Shown here piece by piece: positions 35,042 through 44,166 of a DNA stretch of 64,000 bases. The notes beneath the pieces were generated by a model, which searched no databases, was not told where the DNA came from, and saw nothing but the letters and a program-made list of their open reading frames with translations. Position 1 is the first letter of the stretch. Each line of letters begins with the position of its first letter. Made by a program: the position numbers and the translations under genes. The stretch spans positions 1,116,001 to 1,180,000 of the forward strand of contig CBDBPN010000003.1 of the NCBI GenBank assembly GCA_965208745.1, in the 5' to 3' direction. This DNA is from VXNE01 sp965208745. GTDB taxonomy: Bacteria > Pseudomonadota > Gammaproteobacteria > Pseudomonadales > Azotimanducaceae.

Positions 35042-36166
35042 TCAGATCCCCGGCGCGTGGCCCGCCACGTACGCCATCAGGCTCGGGATGCCGGGTCGCC
35101 AACGGTCCTCGTCACCAGGCGCCTTCCACACGTATCCCAAACCGGCCAACGCATCGCGGCATACATGGACATCGTCCCGCGCAACCTCGGCGATCACAGC
35201 GTCGAGTTCATGCTCGCGCAACATCCCCGCGCCGTCGAAGGCGACCGCCACGCGAGCGGCAAGCCTGAGGAGACCCTGGCGCTGCAACTCCTCCCGGCGG
35301 TCCTCGTAGTACGCCGACCTCTCTCGCTCGAAGCGCGGCTGCGACACGGCGACCAACGCGTCGTCGATGCAAGCCACTTGCAGGTCTCGGGCGCTCCTCC
35401 AGAGTTCCGCGCCCCAAAGCTGCAGGAAGTACGGGTAGCCCTGGCTCTCGTCGAGCACCCTTCGCAACGCGGCGTCGCGAAACAGGATGGGAGATGTCTG
35501 ATCGGCCAGCGGGCGCGTCAACGCCTCCTTCGCCGCCGAGGCATCGAGGAGGCCGATGCCCAGCTTCAGACCCCGGCCCCAAAAGGTCGACGACATAGTG
35601 TTCAAGTGCGCGTGCAACCCCGGCGTCCCCGCCATGGCAAGCAGGAACGGCGCCTCCGCTGCCACGGACTGGCTCGCATTCAACAGGGTTCGGCCAGTCT
35701 CCGCGGCGAGCGTGTGCGCCTCGTCGAGCAGCAGCACGAGCGGACGCCGCCTGCAACGAGCGATCAGAAGCTGGGTGAGTGAACCCGGGCGATCCGCCAA
35801 TTCCCAGCCCAGCCGCCCGAAGCCTATGGAGAAAGACAGAGTGTCGGGCCGTAGCGACTCGAACCGGCGAGGCGGCACCAGCAGCGTCGCAAGCGCATCC
35901 AGGCCGTCGAAGTCGGCGGGGGTGAGCCAGAGCGCGTCGACCTCGGCCCCACAGGTCTCGGCCTCGCGTTGCAGCCAGCGCAACAGCACCGTCTTGCCGT
36001 TGCCTCGCGGGCCCGAGAGAATCGCATCCCGCGGGGCCCCCCTGCCGGCCAGGAGATAGGCCAACAGGTCATGGAGGGAGCCCTGCTCCGTCTCTCTGCC
36101 CGCCAGGAACGGGGGCGTTTGGCCGCGACCGGGCGCGAACGGGTTAGCCACCACAGGAGCGCTCAT
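35042..36166 (-). CDS. AAA+ ATPase, Orc1/Cdc6-like, unknown role
   Basis: A 374-residue ATPase. Walker A 'ILSGPRGNGKTVLLRWL' lies near residue 50, Walker B 'RRPLVLLLDEAHTLAAE' near 145, and sensor-1 'PFLLAMAGTPGL' follows. The C-terminal ~120 residues resemble a winged-helix ('AALRRVLDESQGYPYFLQLWGAELW' and 'RQGLLRLAARVAVAFDG'). No DUF4143 nuclease-like end is seen, unlike the three other solitary ATPases of the window. Similar genes are frequent singletons in bacterial accessory regions, often next to decayed genes. Start ATG 36166 is supported by a short purine-rich stretch. Function unknown. Confidence 0.8.
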   Translation of the reverse strand: MSAPVVANPFAPGRGQTPPFLAGRETEQGSLHDLLAYLLAGRGAPRDAILSGPRGNGKTVLLRWLQREAETCGAEVDALWLTPADFDGLDALATLLVPPRRFESLRPDTLSFSIGFGRLGWELADRPGSLTQLLIARCRRRPLVLLLDEAHTLAAETGRTLLNASQSVAAEAPFLLAMAGTPGLHAHLNTMSSTFWGRGLKLGIGLLDASAAKEALTRPLADQTSPILFRDAALRRVLDESQGYPYFLQLWGAELWRSARDLQVACIDDALVAVSQPRFERERSAYYEDRREELQRQGLLRLAARVAVAFDGAGMLREHELDAVIAEVARDDVHVCRDALAGLGYVWKAPGDEDRWRPGIPSLMAYVAGHAPGI

Positions 36167-36208
36167 GGCAGGAGCTTAGCAGACCCCTCAAAGACGGTCG
36201 CCGGACGT

Positions 36209-37471
36209 TCACAACCCGGCATCGCGGTCGTGGCGGTTGAGAACGCGTCCACGCTCCTCCAACTCCTCCCGAAAGTCCGGATGCGCGATCGCGGTGAGCG
36301 CCTCGACGCGCTCTTCCGCCGTTTTCGTCCCGAGCTCCGCGACGCCGAACTCGGTCACGACCAGATCGACATCCGTGCGCAACGCCGTCGCCATCTCCGC
36401 CCGGCGCACGATGCGCGACACGGTGCCGCCGCGCGCGGTGGCATTCATCGCGACGATCGACCGGCCGCCCTTCGAGGCCCGGGCGCCGCGCATGAAGTCG
36501 ACGGCGCCGCCGGTGCCCGACAGTTGCCGGCCGCCGGCCACTTCCGCGTTGACCTGGCCGAAGAGGTCCACTTCGACCGCGGAGTTGACGGAAACGAAGT
36601 TGTCGATCCGGCCGATGACGCTGAGCTCGTGCGTGTGGTCGGCGCCGGCGAGGACGACGTCGGGTCGGCCGGCGAGCCATTCGTGCAGGCGCTGCGAACC
36701 CAGGGCCATGCCGGCCACGTGGCGGCCGGTATCGACGTTCTTGCGGGCGCCCGTAACGTTCCCGTCTTCGATGAGGGCCATGCCGCCGTCGTCGATGAGG
36801 CCACCGTGCATGCCGAGGTCGTTGCGGTCCCCGAGCGCGCCCAGGATGGCCATCGGGATGGCGCCGATGCCGGTCTGTATGCAGTCGCCGTCGCGCACCA
36901 GGCCGGCCACGTGCGCGCCGATACGCCGGGCGGCCTCGTCCGGCTCGCCGGGGTCAACCGTCCCGGGAGGCCGGTCCGACTCGACCAGGTAGTCCACCTG
37001 CTCCGAATCGATCCGCATGCCTCCGGCGGCCGGGGCGAGTCCGAGGTTCAGTTCCGCCACGACGAGCGTAGACGACTCGAGGGCCGCGCCCACGAAATCG
37101 ACATTCGGCCCGCACACCAGCCCGTCGTCCCCCGCACGGGCCACCTGGATGAGGGCGACATCCAGGGGTCCGCGGCGCAGGTACTCGAACACGAACCGCA
37201 TCTGCATCGGCAGGAAACGCGCTCGCGAGCGGCGCAGGTCCGGCGTCATGAAGAACGTGATCATGTCCGTTTCGGCGTCGAGCGCGGTGAAGTCGAAGCG
37301 GTTCAATCCCGGTAGTGGGAACTGGATAAAGGTGACGCCACGTGCCGCCTCCGGGCGCGCGGCCAGTGCGTCGAGCAGCGCGACCGGCTCGTTGCTGGCC
37401 GCACTCACCCAGACCCGCTGACCGGGTTGCAGCAGGTCCGGGAAATCGGACGCCGGGATGAGGCGGGGCAT
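36209..37471 (-). CDS. Acetyl-CoA hydrolase/4-hydroxybutyrate CoA-transferase family
   Basis: A 420-residue class I-type CoA-transferase. The catalytic Glu block 'FVSVNSAVEVDLFGQVNAE' and the Gly-rich 'IQTGIGAIPMAILGALGDRNDLGMHGG' are visible; the CoA-site loop 'GTGGAVDFMRGARASKGGRSIVAM' is complete. Enzymes of this type move CoA between acetyl-CoA and 4-hydroxybutyrate, butyrate or succinate. 'HVAGLVRDGDCIQTG' follows the usual order. The next gene on the strand, 18 nt upstream, is an LLM flavin oxidoreductase, so the two may belong to one catabolic operon. Exact substrate not decidable. Confidence 0.85.
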   Translation of the reverse strand: MPRLIPASDFPDLLQPGQRVWVSAASNEPVALLDALAARPEAARGVTFIQFPLPGLNRFDFTALDAETDMITFFMTPDLRRSRARFLPMQMRFVFEYLRRGPLDVALIQVARAGDDGLVCGPNVDFVGAALESSTLVVAELNLGLAPAAGGMRIDSEQVDYLVESDRPPGTVDPGEPDEAARRIGAHVAGLVRDGDCIQTGIGAIPMAILGALGDRNDLGMHGGLIDDGGMALIEDGNVTGARKNVDTGRHVAGMALGSQRLHEWLAGRPDVVLAGADHTHELSVIGRIDNFVSVNSAVEVDLFGQVNAEVAGGRQLSGTGGAVDFMRGARASKGGRSIVAMNATARGGTVSRIVRRAEMATALRTDVDLVVTEFGVAELGTKTAEERVEALTAIAHPDFREELEERGRVLNRHDRDAGL

Positions 37472-37489
37472 GGCCGCGGCGGCTCGTGA

Positions 37490-38353
37490 TCAGCCGCGGA
37501 TCTCCTCCACGATGCCCGCGACGCGGTCGAGTACCGGCAACACCTCGTCCGCCGGAGCCGGCGGGAGGCCGAAGACGAGTTCGTCGAAACCCTGCTCGAT
37601 ACGCCCGACGCATTGTTCTGCCTGCATCGGCGAGCCGAAGAGGGCGAGGTCGAGGTCCGCGACCTTGCGTCCGCGAGCCTCCATGGCTTCGGTCAACCGC
37701 TCCATGTTGCCCGAACCGATCCCGCCGATCGGCATCCAGCCTTCGGCGTAGTCCGCGATGCGGTCGAACACCCACTTCGAGTTGGCGCCGATCCAGATCG
37801 GCGGACCGCCTTCCTGGACAGGCTTCGGGTAGGACCAGATCGGGTCGAAGTCGACGAAGTCACCGTGGTACTCGGCCTCGGCCTCGCGCCAGATCTCGCG
37901 CATGGCGAGGATCTTCTCCCGCACGATCTTCCAGCGGTTCCGGTAGTCGGCGCCGTGGTTCTCCATCTCCTCGCGGTTCCAGCCCGCGCCGATGCCGATG
38001 ACGGCCCGGCCCCCCGAGATCACGTCGAGCGAGGCGATCTCCTTGGCAAGGGTAATGGGGTCGCGCTCGATCACCAGGCAGATTCCCGTTCCGAGCCGGA
38101 TCTTCTCCGTGGCCGCGGCGGCCGCCCCGAGCGCCACGAACGGATCGTGCGCGTGCCAGTACTCGGGCGGCAGCTCGCCACCCCCCGGGAACGGCGTCGC
38201 GCGGCTGGCAGGGATGTGCGTGTGCTCGGGGAAGAAGAGGCTGTCGAGGCCGCGCGCCTCCACCTCGCGAGCCACCTCGACCGGCTGGATCGCGTAGTCG
38301 GTGGGGAAGATCGAAACGCCGAAGCGCGCGTTCTCGACGCCGGAAAAAGCCAT
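37490..38353 (-). CDS. LLM-class F420/FMN-dependent oxidoreductase
   Basis: A 287-residue luciferase-like TIM barrel. Family blocks are 'VEARGLDSLFFPEHTHIP', 'DPFVALGAAAAATEKIRLGTGICLV', 'VISGGRAVIGIGAGWNREEMENHGADYRNRWKIVREKI' seen as separate motifs, and 'GPPIWIGANSKWVFDRIADYAEGWMPIG'. This is the TIGR03619-like subgroup often predicted to use coenzyme F420, more common in actinobacteria but also in proteobacterial symbionts and marine groups. Cofactor cannot be told from sequence alone. The start at ATG 38353 reads 'MAFSGVENARFGVSIFPTDYA'. Upstream and downstream genes on the strand are close but functionally unlinked. Confidence 0.87.
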   Translation of the reverse strand: MAFSGVENARFGVSIFPTDYAIQPVEVAREVEARGLDSLFFPEHTHIPASRATPFPGGGELPPEYWHAHDPFVALGAAAAATEKIRLGTGICLVIERDPITLAKEIASLDVISGGRAVIGIGAGWNREEMENHGADYRNRWKIVREKILAMREIWREAEAEYHGDFVDFDPIWSYPKPVQEGGPPIWIGANSKWVFDRIADYAEGWMPIGGIGSGNMERLTEAMEARGRKVADLDLALFGSPMQAEQCVGRIEQGFDELVFGLPPAPADEVLPVLDRVAGIVEEIRG

Positions 38354-38413
38354 GTGCGAGGTCTCCGTGAGAGGTGGTGTCGGTGCAAGTCTATCCGACC
38401 GGTTCCATCCGAC

Positions 38414-39760
38414 TCAGCAAGCCTTGACCAGTTCCGGCAGCCGCTCCACGAGGTAGAGCGGCAGGGACAGCAAGCGGTAACGGACCGTTTCCACGCCGCG
38501 CTTCGACCGCACGTCCGCGCGCACTTCCTGCATGCCGGGCGGCGAAGCGTCGAACCGAACCGCCAGGGGTGGCCGCCTCTCCGCCACGAACTGGTGCAGC
38601 GACTTCAACGTGCCGGCGCGGCCCGCCCTCACTTCCACCGGCACCATCTCGCCCCCCAGTTCCACCACGAAGTCCACCTCCGCGTTGCTGGACCGACCCT
38701 CACGCAGCCAATATGTCAGTTCGCGATCGACACGCCGCGCGAGCAGGAACTGGAGATGCTGGCCAACGAACTGTTCGGCACTACGGCCAGCGTTGACCAG
38801 CTCCCTGCCGGCCGCGCCCTGGATCGCCTCCCACCCCACACCGCAGACGGCATTCATCAGGCCCACGTCGAGGAACAACAGCTTGAAGACGTTCTCCTTC
38901 CGGTCCGCCTGCTGCGGAAGGCCCGAGCAGGCGCTGTGCGTCACCTTCGCGATGACCCTCGCCATGGCCAGAAGATCGATGTCCCTGCGCACGGTCGCAC
39001 TCTGGTCGTCCGGCGAGACGTTGCTGAACTTCACCTTGCGGCCCGGCTGCCGCGCCGCGAAGTTGAATACGCGCAGCATCCGGGTCATGTCGCGGCGGGG
39101 GGCGTACTTGGGGAAGTCGTGGCGACAGGTCTCGATGACGCCGGCATGGACGTCGCTGACGGCACGCAGGTTTCCGGACTCGACGAAAGCCCTCACCGCT
39201 TCCGGCATGCCGCCGACGTATTGGTACAGGCGCAGTTGCGTGAGGAGCCGCTCATGGACGACGGGAGGGATCGAAGTCTCCTTGCCCGGGGGCCACTCGA
39301 ACGCGTCAACGGCCCGGGCAAGCCCTTCCTTGCCGACGGCGCCCAGGAACTCCGTGAAGGTCATCGGTCCGATGTTGAGATAGTCCACGCGCCCAACGGG
39401 CATGGCAAACGCGTGATCCGCCAGCGCGAACTCCATCAGCGGTCCGGCGGCCACGACCGGAAGCTCGGGGGTCTCCTCCAGGAAGTAGCGCAGCGACGCG
39501 ATCGCGGCGGGCACAGCCTGAATCTCGTCGAGGAACAGGATGCCGTCCGGGGGCACCGGGGCATCGACGATGCTGCCAAGCAGGTTCAGGATCGCGACCG
39601 GATCGTTGCTCGCAAAGACCTCGTCGAGCCCGGGATGCCGCTCCAGGTTGACCGTGGCGAGACTCTTTCCCTCGCTCTCCGCGAAGATCTCCACCAAGGT
39701 GGACTTGCCGACCTGGCGCGCGCCGCGAATGATGAGCGGCCTTCGCCGCGAGGCCTGCAA
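38414..39760 (-). CDS. AAA ATPase with DUF4143 domain; start uncertain
   Basis: At least 448 residues. Walker A 'IIRGARQVGKSTLVEIFAE' sits at the very N-terminus of the annotated frame, Walker B 'DGILFLDEIQAVPA' near 75. The C-terminus holds 'NAEVDFVVELGGEMVPVEVRAG', the E-x-D...E-x-R form of the nuclease-like motif where the last Lys is changed. The annotated start is TTG 39760; the frame stays open upstream for over 20 codons ('HQTADLRTW' before it) but has no ATG/GTG, so the true start is not clear. It belongs to the same group as the ATPases at 27.8 and 53.2 kb. It faces away from the sulfatase by only 86 bp. Confidence 0.8.
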   Translation of the reverse strand: MQASRRRPLIIRGARQVGKSTLVEIFAESEGKSLATVNLERHPGLDEVFASNDPVAILNLLGSIVDAPVPPDGILFLDEIQAVPAAIASLRYFLEETPELPVVAAGPLMEFALADHAFAMPVGRVDYLNIGPMTFTEFLGAVGKEGLARAVDAFEWPPGKETSIPPVVHERLLTQLRLYQYVGGMPEAVRAFVESGNLRAVSDVHAGVIETCRHDFPKYAPRRDMTRMLRVFNFAARQPGRKVKFSNVSPDDQSATVRRDIDLLAMARVIAKVTHSACSGLPQQADRKENVFKLLFLDVGLMNAVCGVGWEAIQGAAGRELVNAGRSAEQFVGQHLQFLLARRVDRELTYWLREGRSSNAEVDFVVELGGEMVPVEVRAGRAGTLKSLHQFVAERRPPLAVRFDASPPGMQEVRADVRSKRGVETVRYRLLSLPLYLVERLPELVKAC

Positions 39761-39846
39761 CCAGGTGCGAAGGTCTGCTGTCTGGTGGCGATCCGGATCA
39801 CCATGCGCGAGACTCCGCCTGAAGGGCGCCCAGAGGGGAAGGACGC

Positions 39847-41499
39847 ATGAAAACCCTGCTCGCCATCGTCGTCGCCCTCGCCATGGCCCTTGCGGTCGCC
39901 TGGGGCAACCGGCTCGACCTCCTGATGTGGGGCGTCCCGATCCTCGCCGACCTGACCGATCCGATCGGCCCCAACGTGCCCGCGGCGTGGCCGGCGGGTC
40001 CGGAAACCGCCGCGCTGCCGCCGGGCGAACGTCCGCCCAACATCGTGCTGATCTTTGCCGACGACCTCGGCTACAACGACGTGTCGTTCACCAACGGGGG
40101 CGCCGCGGACGGCACCGTCCAGACCCCGTACATCGACGCGATCGCGCACGAAGGCGTCGCGTTCACCAACGGCTACGCTGCCAACGCCGTGTGCGCACCG
40201 TCGCGCGCGTCGATCCTGACCGGCCGCTACTCCACCCGGTTCGGCTTCGAGTTCACGCCGTTCCCCAGGATTGGCGCAACCATATTCGATTGGATGAGCG
40301 CAGCGGACGCTCCACCGCCGACGATCATCCGCCACGACCTCCTCGACCAGTTGCCCGACATGCGCGAGATGGGCCTGCCGGACAGCGAGGTGACCGTCGC
40401 GGAGGTGCTGCGCGCGGCGGGCTACTACACCGCCCACATCGGCAAGTGGCACCTCGGCGCCGAGCCCGGGCTGCGCCCGGAGGACCAGGGGTTCGACGAC
40501 AGTCTCTACATGGCGGGCACCTTCTATCTCCCGGAGGACCATCCGGAGATCGTCAACGCGATGGACGAGGACAACGGGATCGAGCGCATGGTCTGGACCA
40601 TGGCGCGCTATGCGGCCCAGTGGAACGGCGGGCCCCTCTTCGAGCCGGACGGATACCTCACCGACTACTACACGGACGAGGCGGTAAAGGTCATCGAAGC
40701 CAACCGCCACCGCCCCTTCTTCCTGTATCTCGCGCACTGGGGCATCCACAATCCCCTCCAAGCCCTCCGATCGGACTACGACGCCGTCGCGCACATCGAG
40801 CCCCACGCGTTGCGTGTCTACGCCGGCATGATCCTGGCCATGGACCGCAGCGTCCGTCGTATCGAGGAGGCCCTCGAAGCCCACGGCCTCGCGGAGAACA
40901 CCCTGGTCGTGTTCACCAGCGACAACGGCGGCGCGGGCTACATCGGGCTGCCCGATGTCAACATGCCCTACCGCGGCTGGAAGCTGACCCACTTCGAGGG
41001 CGGCCTGCACGTGCCGTTCGCCGCCCGCTGGCCGGCGCGCATCGCCCCCGGCACGGTGGTGGGCGACCCGGTGCACCACTTCGACCTCTTCACGACCTTC
41101 GCTACCGCCGCCGGCGCCCGTCTTCCGAGCGACCGCGCCATAGACGGGGTGGACCTGTTGCCGTACGCCCGCGGCGAAGCCGACGGCGTCCCGCACGAGA
41201 CCCTGTTCTGGCGGCAGGGACACCAGCAGACGGTGCTGCACCAGGGCTGGAAGATGATCCGCGCGGACCGGCCCGAAAGGGTCTGGCTGTTCGACCTGGT
41301 GAACGACCCTACCGAGCAGCGCGACGCAGCGGCGGCGCATCCCGAGCGCGTCGCGCAACTCCAGGCGCTGCTCGCCGCCCACAACGCGCGGCAGGCAGAG
41401 CCCATGTGGCCAAGCGTCCTGGATGCGCCCCAGCTCGTCGACAAGACGACCACGGAGCCTTACGGGGAGGGGGACGAGTACCTGTACTGGCCGAACTGA
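39847..41499 (+). CDS. Sulfatase, secreted
   Basis: A 550-residue type I sulfatase. An N-terminal helix ('LLAIVVALAMALAVAWGN') is a signal or anchor. 'PPNIVLIFADDLGYNDVSF' binds Ca2+, and 'NAVCAPSRASILTGRYSTRFG' is the C-x-P-S-R formylglycine motif with Cys116. 'TAHIGKWHLGAEPGLRPEDQG' and 'FTSDNGGAG' complete the active site. It removes sulfate from sugars or other organic sulfate esters outside the cytoplasm and needs an FGE or anSME activator, not seen here. A remnant of a similar gene is at 57.1 kb and a second intact sulfatase at 46.2 kb. Confidence 0.92.
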   Translation: MKTLLAIVVALAMALAVAWGNRLDLLMWGVPILADLTDPIGPNVPAAWPAGPETAALPPGERPPNIVLIFADDLGYNDVSFTNGGAADGTVQTPYIDAIAHEGVAFTNGYAANAVCAPSRASILTGRYSTRFGFEFTPFPRIGATIFDWMSAADAPPPTIIRHDLLDQLPDMREMGLPDSEVTVAEVLRAAGYYTAHIGKWHLGAEPGLRPEDQGFDDSLYMAGTFYLPEDHPEIVNAMDEDNGIERMVWTMARYAAQWNGGPLFEPDGYLTDYYTDEAVKVIEANRHRPFFLYLAHWGIHNPLQALRSDYDAVAHIEPHALRVYAGMILAMDRSVRRIEEALEAHGLAENTLVVFTSDNGGAGYIGLPDVNMPYRGWKLTHFEGGLHVPFAARWPARIAPGTVVGDPVHHFDLFTTFATAAGARLPSDRAIDGVDLLPYARGEADGVPHETLFWRQGHQQTVLHQGWKMIRADRPERVWLFDLVNDPTEQRDAAAAHPERVAQLQALLAAHNARQAEPMWPSVLDAPQLVDKTTTEPYGEGDEYLYWPN

Positions 41500-41616
41500 G
41501 GGCGCGTGAGCAGCGCCCAATCTCTCCAATGGGATGGCCAGAGACCCTCGCCAGTGCTTGCACTCCACCGAGTGCGCCGTTACCTTACCTTGAAGCAAGG
41601 ATCTCTCGGTCTGGTA

Positions 41617-41853
41617 ATGCTGGCCACGATCACGAGCAAGAGTCAGGTGACCGTTCCGAAGCCGATTCGGGACAGCTTGCACCTGAGACCCGGCGACAAG
41701 CTCAACTTCCTGCTCGACGACGGCGAGTTGCGCGTAGCACCGGTCAAGTCCCCGGTAACCGCGCTCAAGGGCATGCTGCCGAAACCGGCCACGCCGGTCA
41801 CGCTGGAGCAAATGGACGAGGCCATCGCGCGCGCAAGCAGGCGGGAGGTTTGA
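41617..41853 (+). CDS. AbrB/SpoVT-type antitoxin
   Basis: A 78-residue AbrB-like protein. The swapped-hairpin block reads 'MLATITSKSQVTVPKPIRDSLHLRPGDKLNF', followed by 'DDGELRVAPV' and a C-terminal toxin-binding tail. ATG 41617 is chosen because the family starts here; the frame is open further upstream. Its stop TGA overlaps the TTG start of a PIN-domain gene (TTTGA), the usual antitoxin-toxin coupling. A short inverted repeat ccttg-aag-caagg (41588-41600) lies 17 bp before the start and may be an autoregulatory operator. Confidence 0.85.
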   Translation: MLATITSKSQVTVPKPIRDSLHLRPGDKLNFLLDDGELRVAPVKSPVTALKGMLPKPATPVTLEQMDEAIARASRREV

Positions 41854-42248
41854 TCGGTCTCGACTCGAAGGTCCTGGTCCGCTACATCGTGCAGGACGAC
41901 CCCGGGCAGGCGAGCGCCGCGTCACGGCTCATCGAGGGGCAGTGCACGGACAGATCGCCCGGTCACGTCAACCTCGTGGTCCTCGTCGAACTCGTGTGGG
42001 TGCTCACGAGGGCCTACGGTTACGGACGAGCCGAGGTCGCCCGCGTCGTTCTGCAACTCCTGCGCACGACCGAATTCGACATCGAAGACAGCGACGCGGT
42101 CTGGGCCGCGCTCCGGGAGTTCGAGGTTGGCACGGCCGATTTCGCCGACTACGTGATCGCGCGCCGCAACCGCGACGCCGGATGTGGACGGACCTACGCG
42201 TTCGACCGCAAGGCCGCCACGGGAAGGCACTTCGCCGCAGTTCCCTAA
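41850..42248 (+). CDS. vapC: PIN-domain (VapC-like) RNase toxin
   Basis: A 132-residue PIN protein starting at TTG 41850 inside the antitoxin stop. 'IGLDSKVLVRYIVQDD' has the first acidic residue (Asp near 5), 'HVNLVVLVELVWVL' the second (Glu), and 'FADYVIARRNRDAGCGRTYAFDRKAA' the last Asp pair of the metal site. PIN toxins of VapC type cut initiator tRNA or rRNA. The paired AbrB-type antitoxin is typical. The AUG-less start is supported by overlap and by the family N-terminus 'MIGLDTNVLVR', which aligns precisely. Confidence 0.85.
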   Translation: MIGLDSKVLVRYIVQDDPGQASAASRLIEGQCTDRSPGHVNLVVLVELVWVLTRAYGYGRAEVARVVLQLLRTTEFDIEDSDAVWAALREFEVGTADFADYVIARRNRDAGCGRTYAFDRKAATGRHFAAVP

Positions 42249-42309
42249 CCCAGAGGGCCCGAACGTCCCGGCTCGAAATCGCGCACACGGGCGGGGACCA
42301 GCCCCGCCG

Positions 42310-43125
42310 CTACACCGGCCGGTCGCCCTTGACCGTAACCCGCAGCCCGCTGCGCGTCTGCGGATAGTAGTCCCACATCGCCATGTGCTGGACGCAGCGG
42401 TTGTCCCACATCGCGACGGAGTTCTCCTGCCACCGGAAGCGGCACTGAAACTGCGGTTGGGCAACGTGGGCGTAAAGGAAGCGGAGGATCGCGTCGCCCT
42501 CGTCTTTCGGCACGCCGCACAGTTCCGTGGTGAACACGGAGTTGACGAAGATGCCCTTGCGGCCGGTACGCGGATGCGTGCGGATCACGGGATGTTCGGC
42601 GCGCGGGTAGACGCGGTCGCTGTCGTCGAAGCCGACACGCCGGCTCCGGTCCCGGTAGTTCGGTCCCCCGTCATGGATGGCGGTGAGCCCCGCCAGGTAC
42701 GCCTGCATCGATTCGGAGAGCGCTTCGTAGGCGGCGTACATGCTCGAGAACAGCGTGTCGCCGCCACCGCCCGCGGGCAGCGTGTGCAGGTGCAGGATGG
42801 ACAGCATCGGCGGTTCGGCGTCGCAACTGACGTCGGAGTGCCACCTGTCGCCCGCCGTGCGCTTGGTGTTCGCGTCGGCGTGGACGTTCAGGATCTCCGG
42901 GTGACCCGGTGCGCCCGGCGGCGCGCTCGGATGGACATGCAAGGGGCCGAAGCGCGCACCGAAGGCCTTGTGTGCGTCGATGTCGAGTTCCTGGTCCCGG
43001 AAGAACAGGACCTGGTGGGCCAGCAGCGCCGCCTCGACGTCCGCGAACGTCGCATCGTCGAGACGGGCCAGCTCGACGCCGTGTACTTCCGCGCCGATGA
43101 CGGGGGTGAGCGGTTCAACATCCAT
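42310..43125 (-). CDS. TauD/TfdA-family Fe(II)/2-oxoglutarate dioxygenase
   Basis: A 271-residue dioxygenase. The N-terminus 'LTPVIGAEVHGVELARLDD' is the usual TauD start. The iron facial triad is His96 and Asp98 in 'RWHSDVSCD', with the distal His in 'CVQHMAMWDYYPQTRSGLR', where Arg binds 2-oxoglutarate. 'GGDTLFSSMYAAYEAL' is also conserved. Family members hydroxylate taurine, alkylsulfates, 2,4-D and similar acids; the substrate is not predictable here. Two sulfatases in the window make a sulfur-scavenging role thinkable but unproven. The downstream side is convergent with the PIN gene. Confidence 0.9.
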   Translation of the reverse strand: MDVEPLTPVIGAEVHGVELARLDDATFADVEAALLAHQVLFFRDQELDIDAHKAFGARFGPLHVHPSAPPGAPGHPEILNVHADANTKRTAGDRWHSDVSCDAEPPMLSILHLHTLPAGGGGDTLFSSMYAAYEALSESMQAYLAGLTAIHDGGPNYRDRSRRVGFDDSDRVYPRAEHPVIRTHPRTGRKGIFVNSVFTTELCGVPKDEGDAILRFLYAHVAQPQFQCRFRWQENSVAMWDNRCVQHMAMWDYYPQTRSGLRVTVKGDRPV

Positions 43126-43170
43126 GGGATTCGATTATAGGTTTGCCGCGCGTCCGTCCAACGCGAGCCC

Positions 43171-44142
43171 TCAGCTCGCGCGAATGCGAACGAACTTCTG
43201 CAACGCGTGGCAGTCGAGCGGCACCAGCCCCCGGTTGCCGCCACCGCTGTAGACCACTTCCGCGACGTACAGGTCCCCCCGGGCGTCCGCCCAGATGCCG
43301 TGGGGCGCGAAGAAGTTCCCCGGACGCACCGGGTCGTCGCCGCCGAAGCGGGTGACCAGGGTGCCGTCGAGCTCGAGGATCGCCACGCTCGCGTGGGGCA
43401 TGTGGGGGAGGATCTCGGTATCCGGGCCGCGGCCCGCGCGCTCGCCGAGTTCCGCCACGTAGAGCAGGCCGTCGGGGTCGATGAAGAGGTCGTCCGGCCG
43501 CGTGACGTGCGTCCACTCCGTGACGTACGCGCCGTCCGGGCGGAACACCTGGATGCGGGAGTTCTCCCGGTCCGCCACCAGGACCCGGCCGTCCGGGTCG
43601 ACCGCGATCGCGTGCGGCAGCCGGAACTCTCCCGGGCCAGTGCCAGGCTCTCCCCAAGAGTACAGATGGTCGCCGGCGGCCGTGAACTTGTGGACGCGGG
43701 CGTTGCCGTAGCCGTCGGCGATGAACAGGTCCCCCGCCGCATCGAGGGCCACGTTCGTCACCATGTTGAACGGTCCCCCGCCGTACTGCACCGGTGTCCT
43801 GCCCGGCTCGAAACCCGTCTCGGCCGGGGCGTCCTTCTCCCCCAGAGTGTCGAGCAGCGTCCCGTCCGGCTCGAAGATCCGCACCGTGTGGTCGAAGTTG
43901 TCGGCGGCGTAGAGGCGATCGTCGGGGCCGATGTACAGGCCGTGGGGATTGGTGAACACGCCTTCGCCCCAGGCGTCGAGGAAGTTGCCGTCGCTGTCGA
44001 ACACGATCATCGGGTGTTCGCCACGATTGAAGGCGTACACGCGGTCGCGCGAGTCGGTCGCGACGCCGGCTACCTCGACGAAACTCCACCCCTCCGGGAG
44101 TTTCTCCCAGCCCTCGACGACTTCGAACTCGATGCGTGTCAT
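43171..44142 (-). CDS. NHL-repeat beta-propeller protein
   Basis: A 323-residue protein of NHL-type repeats: 'VATDSRDRVYAFNRGEHPMIVFDSDG', 'NPHGLYIGPDDRLYAADNFDHTVRIFEPDG', 'PHAIAVDPDGRVLVADRENSRIQVFRPDG', 'RPDDLFIDPDGLLYVAELG', each of about 40-50 residues, making a six-bladed propeller. There is no signal peptide visible and no catalytic residues that I can identify. It resembles the peptidyl-alpha-hydroxyglycine lyase-like bacterial NHL proteins. It ends '...HALQKFVRIRAS'. The Rpn nuclease gene lies 24 nt downstream on the same strand. Binding or scaffold role only inferred. Confidence 0.85.
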   Translation of the reverse strand: MTRIEFEVVEGWEKLPEGWSFVEVAGVATDSRDRVYAFNRGEHPMIVFDSDGNFLDAWGEGVFTNPHGLYIGPDDRLYAADNFDHTVRIFEPDGTLLDTLGEKDAPAETGFEPGRTPVQYGGGPFNMVTNVALDAAGDLFIADGYGNARVHKFTAAGDHLYSWGEPGTGPGEFRLPHAIAVDPDGRVLVADRENSRIQVFRPDGAYVTEWTHVTRPDDLFIDPDGLLYVAELGERAGRGPDTEILPHMPHASVAILELDGTLVTRFGGDDPVRPGNFFAPHGIWADARGDLYVAEVVYSGGGNRGLVPLDCHALQKFVRIRAS

Positions 44143-44166
44143 CCCGTGGGAGAAGGACTCGGGCCG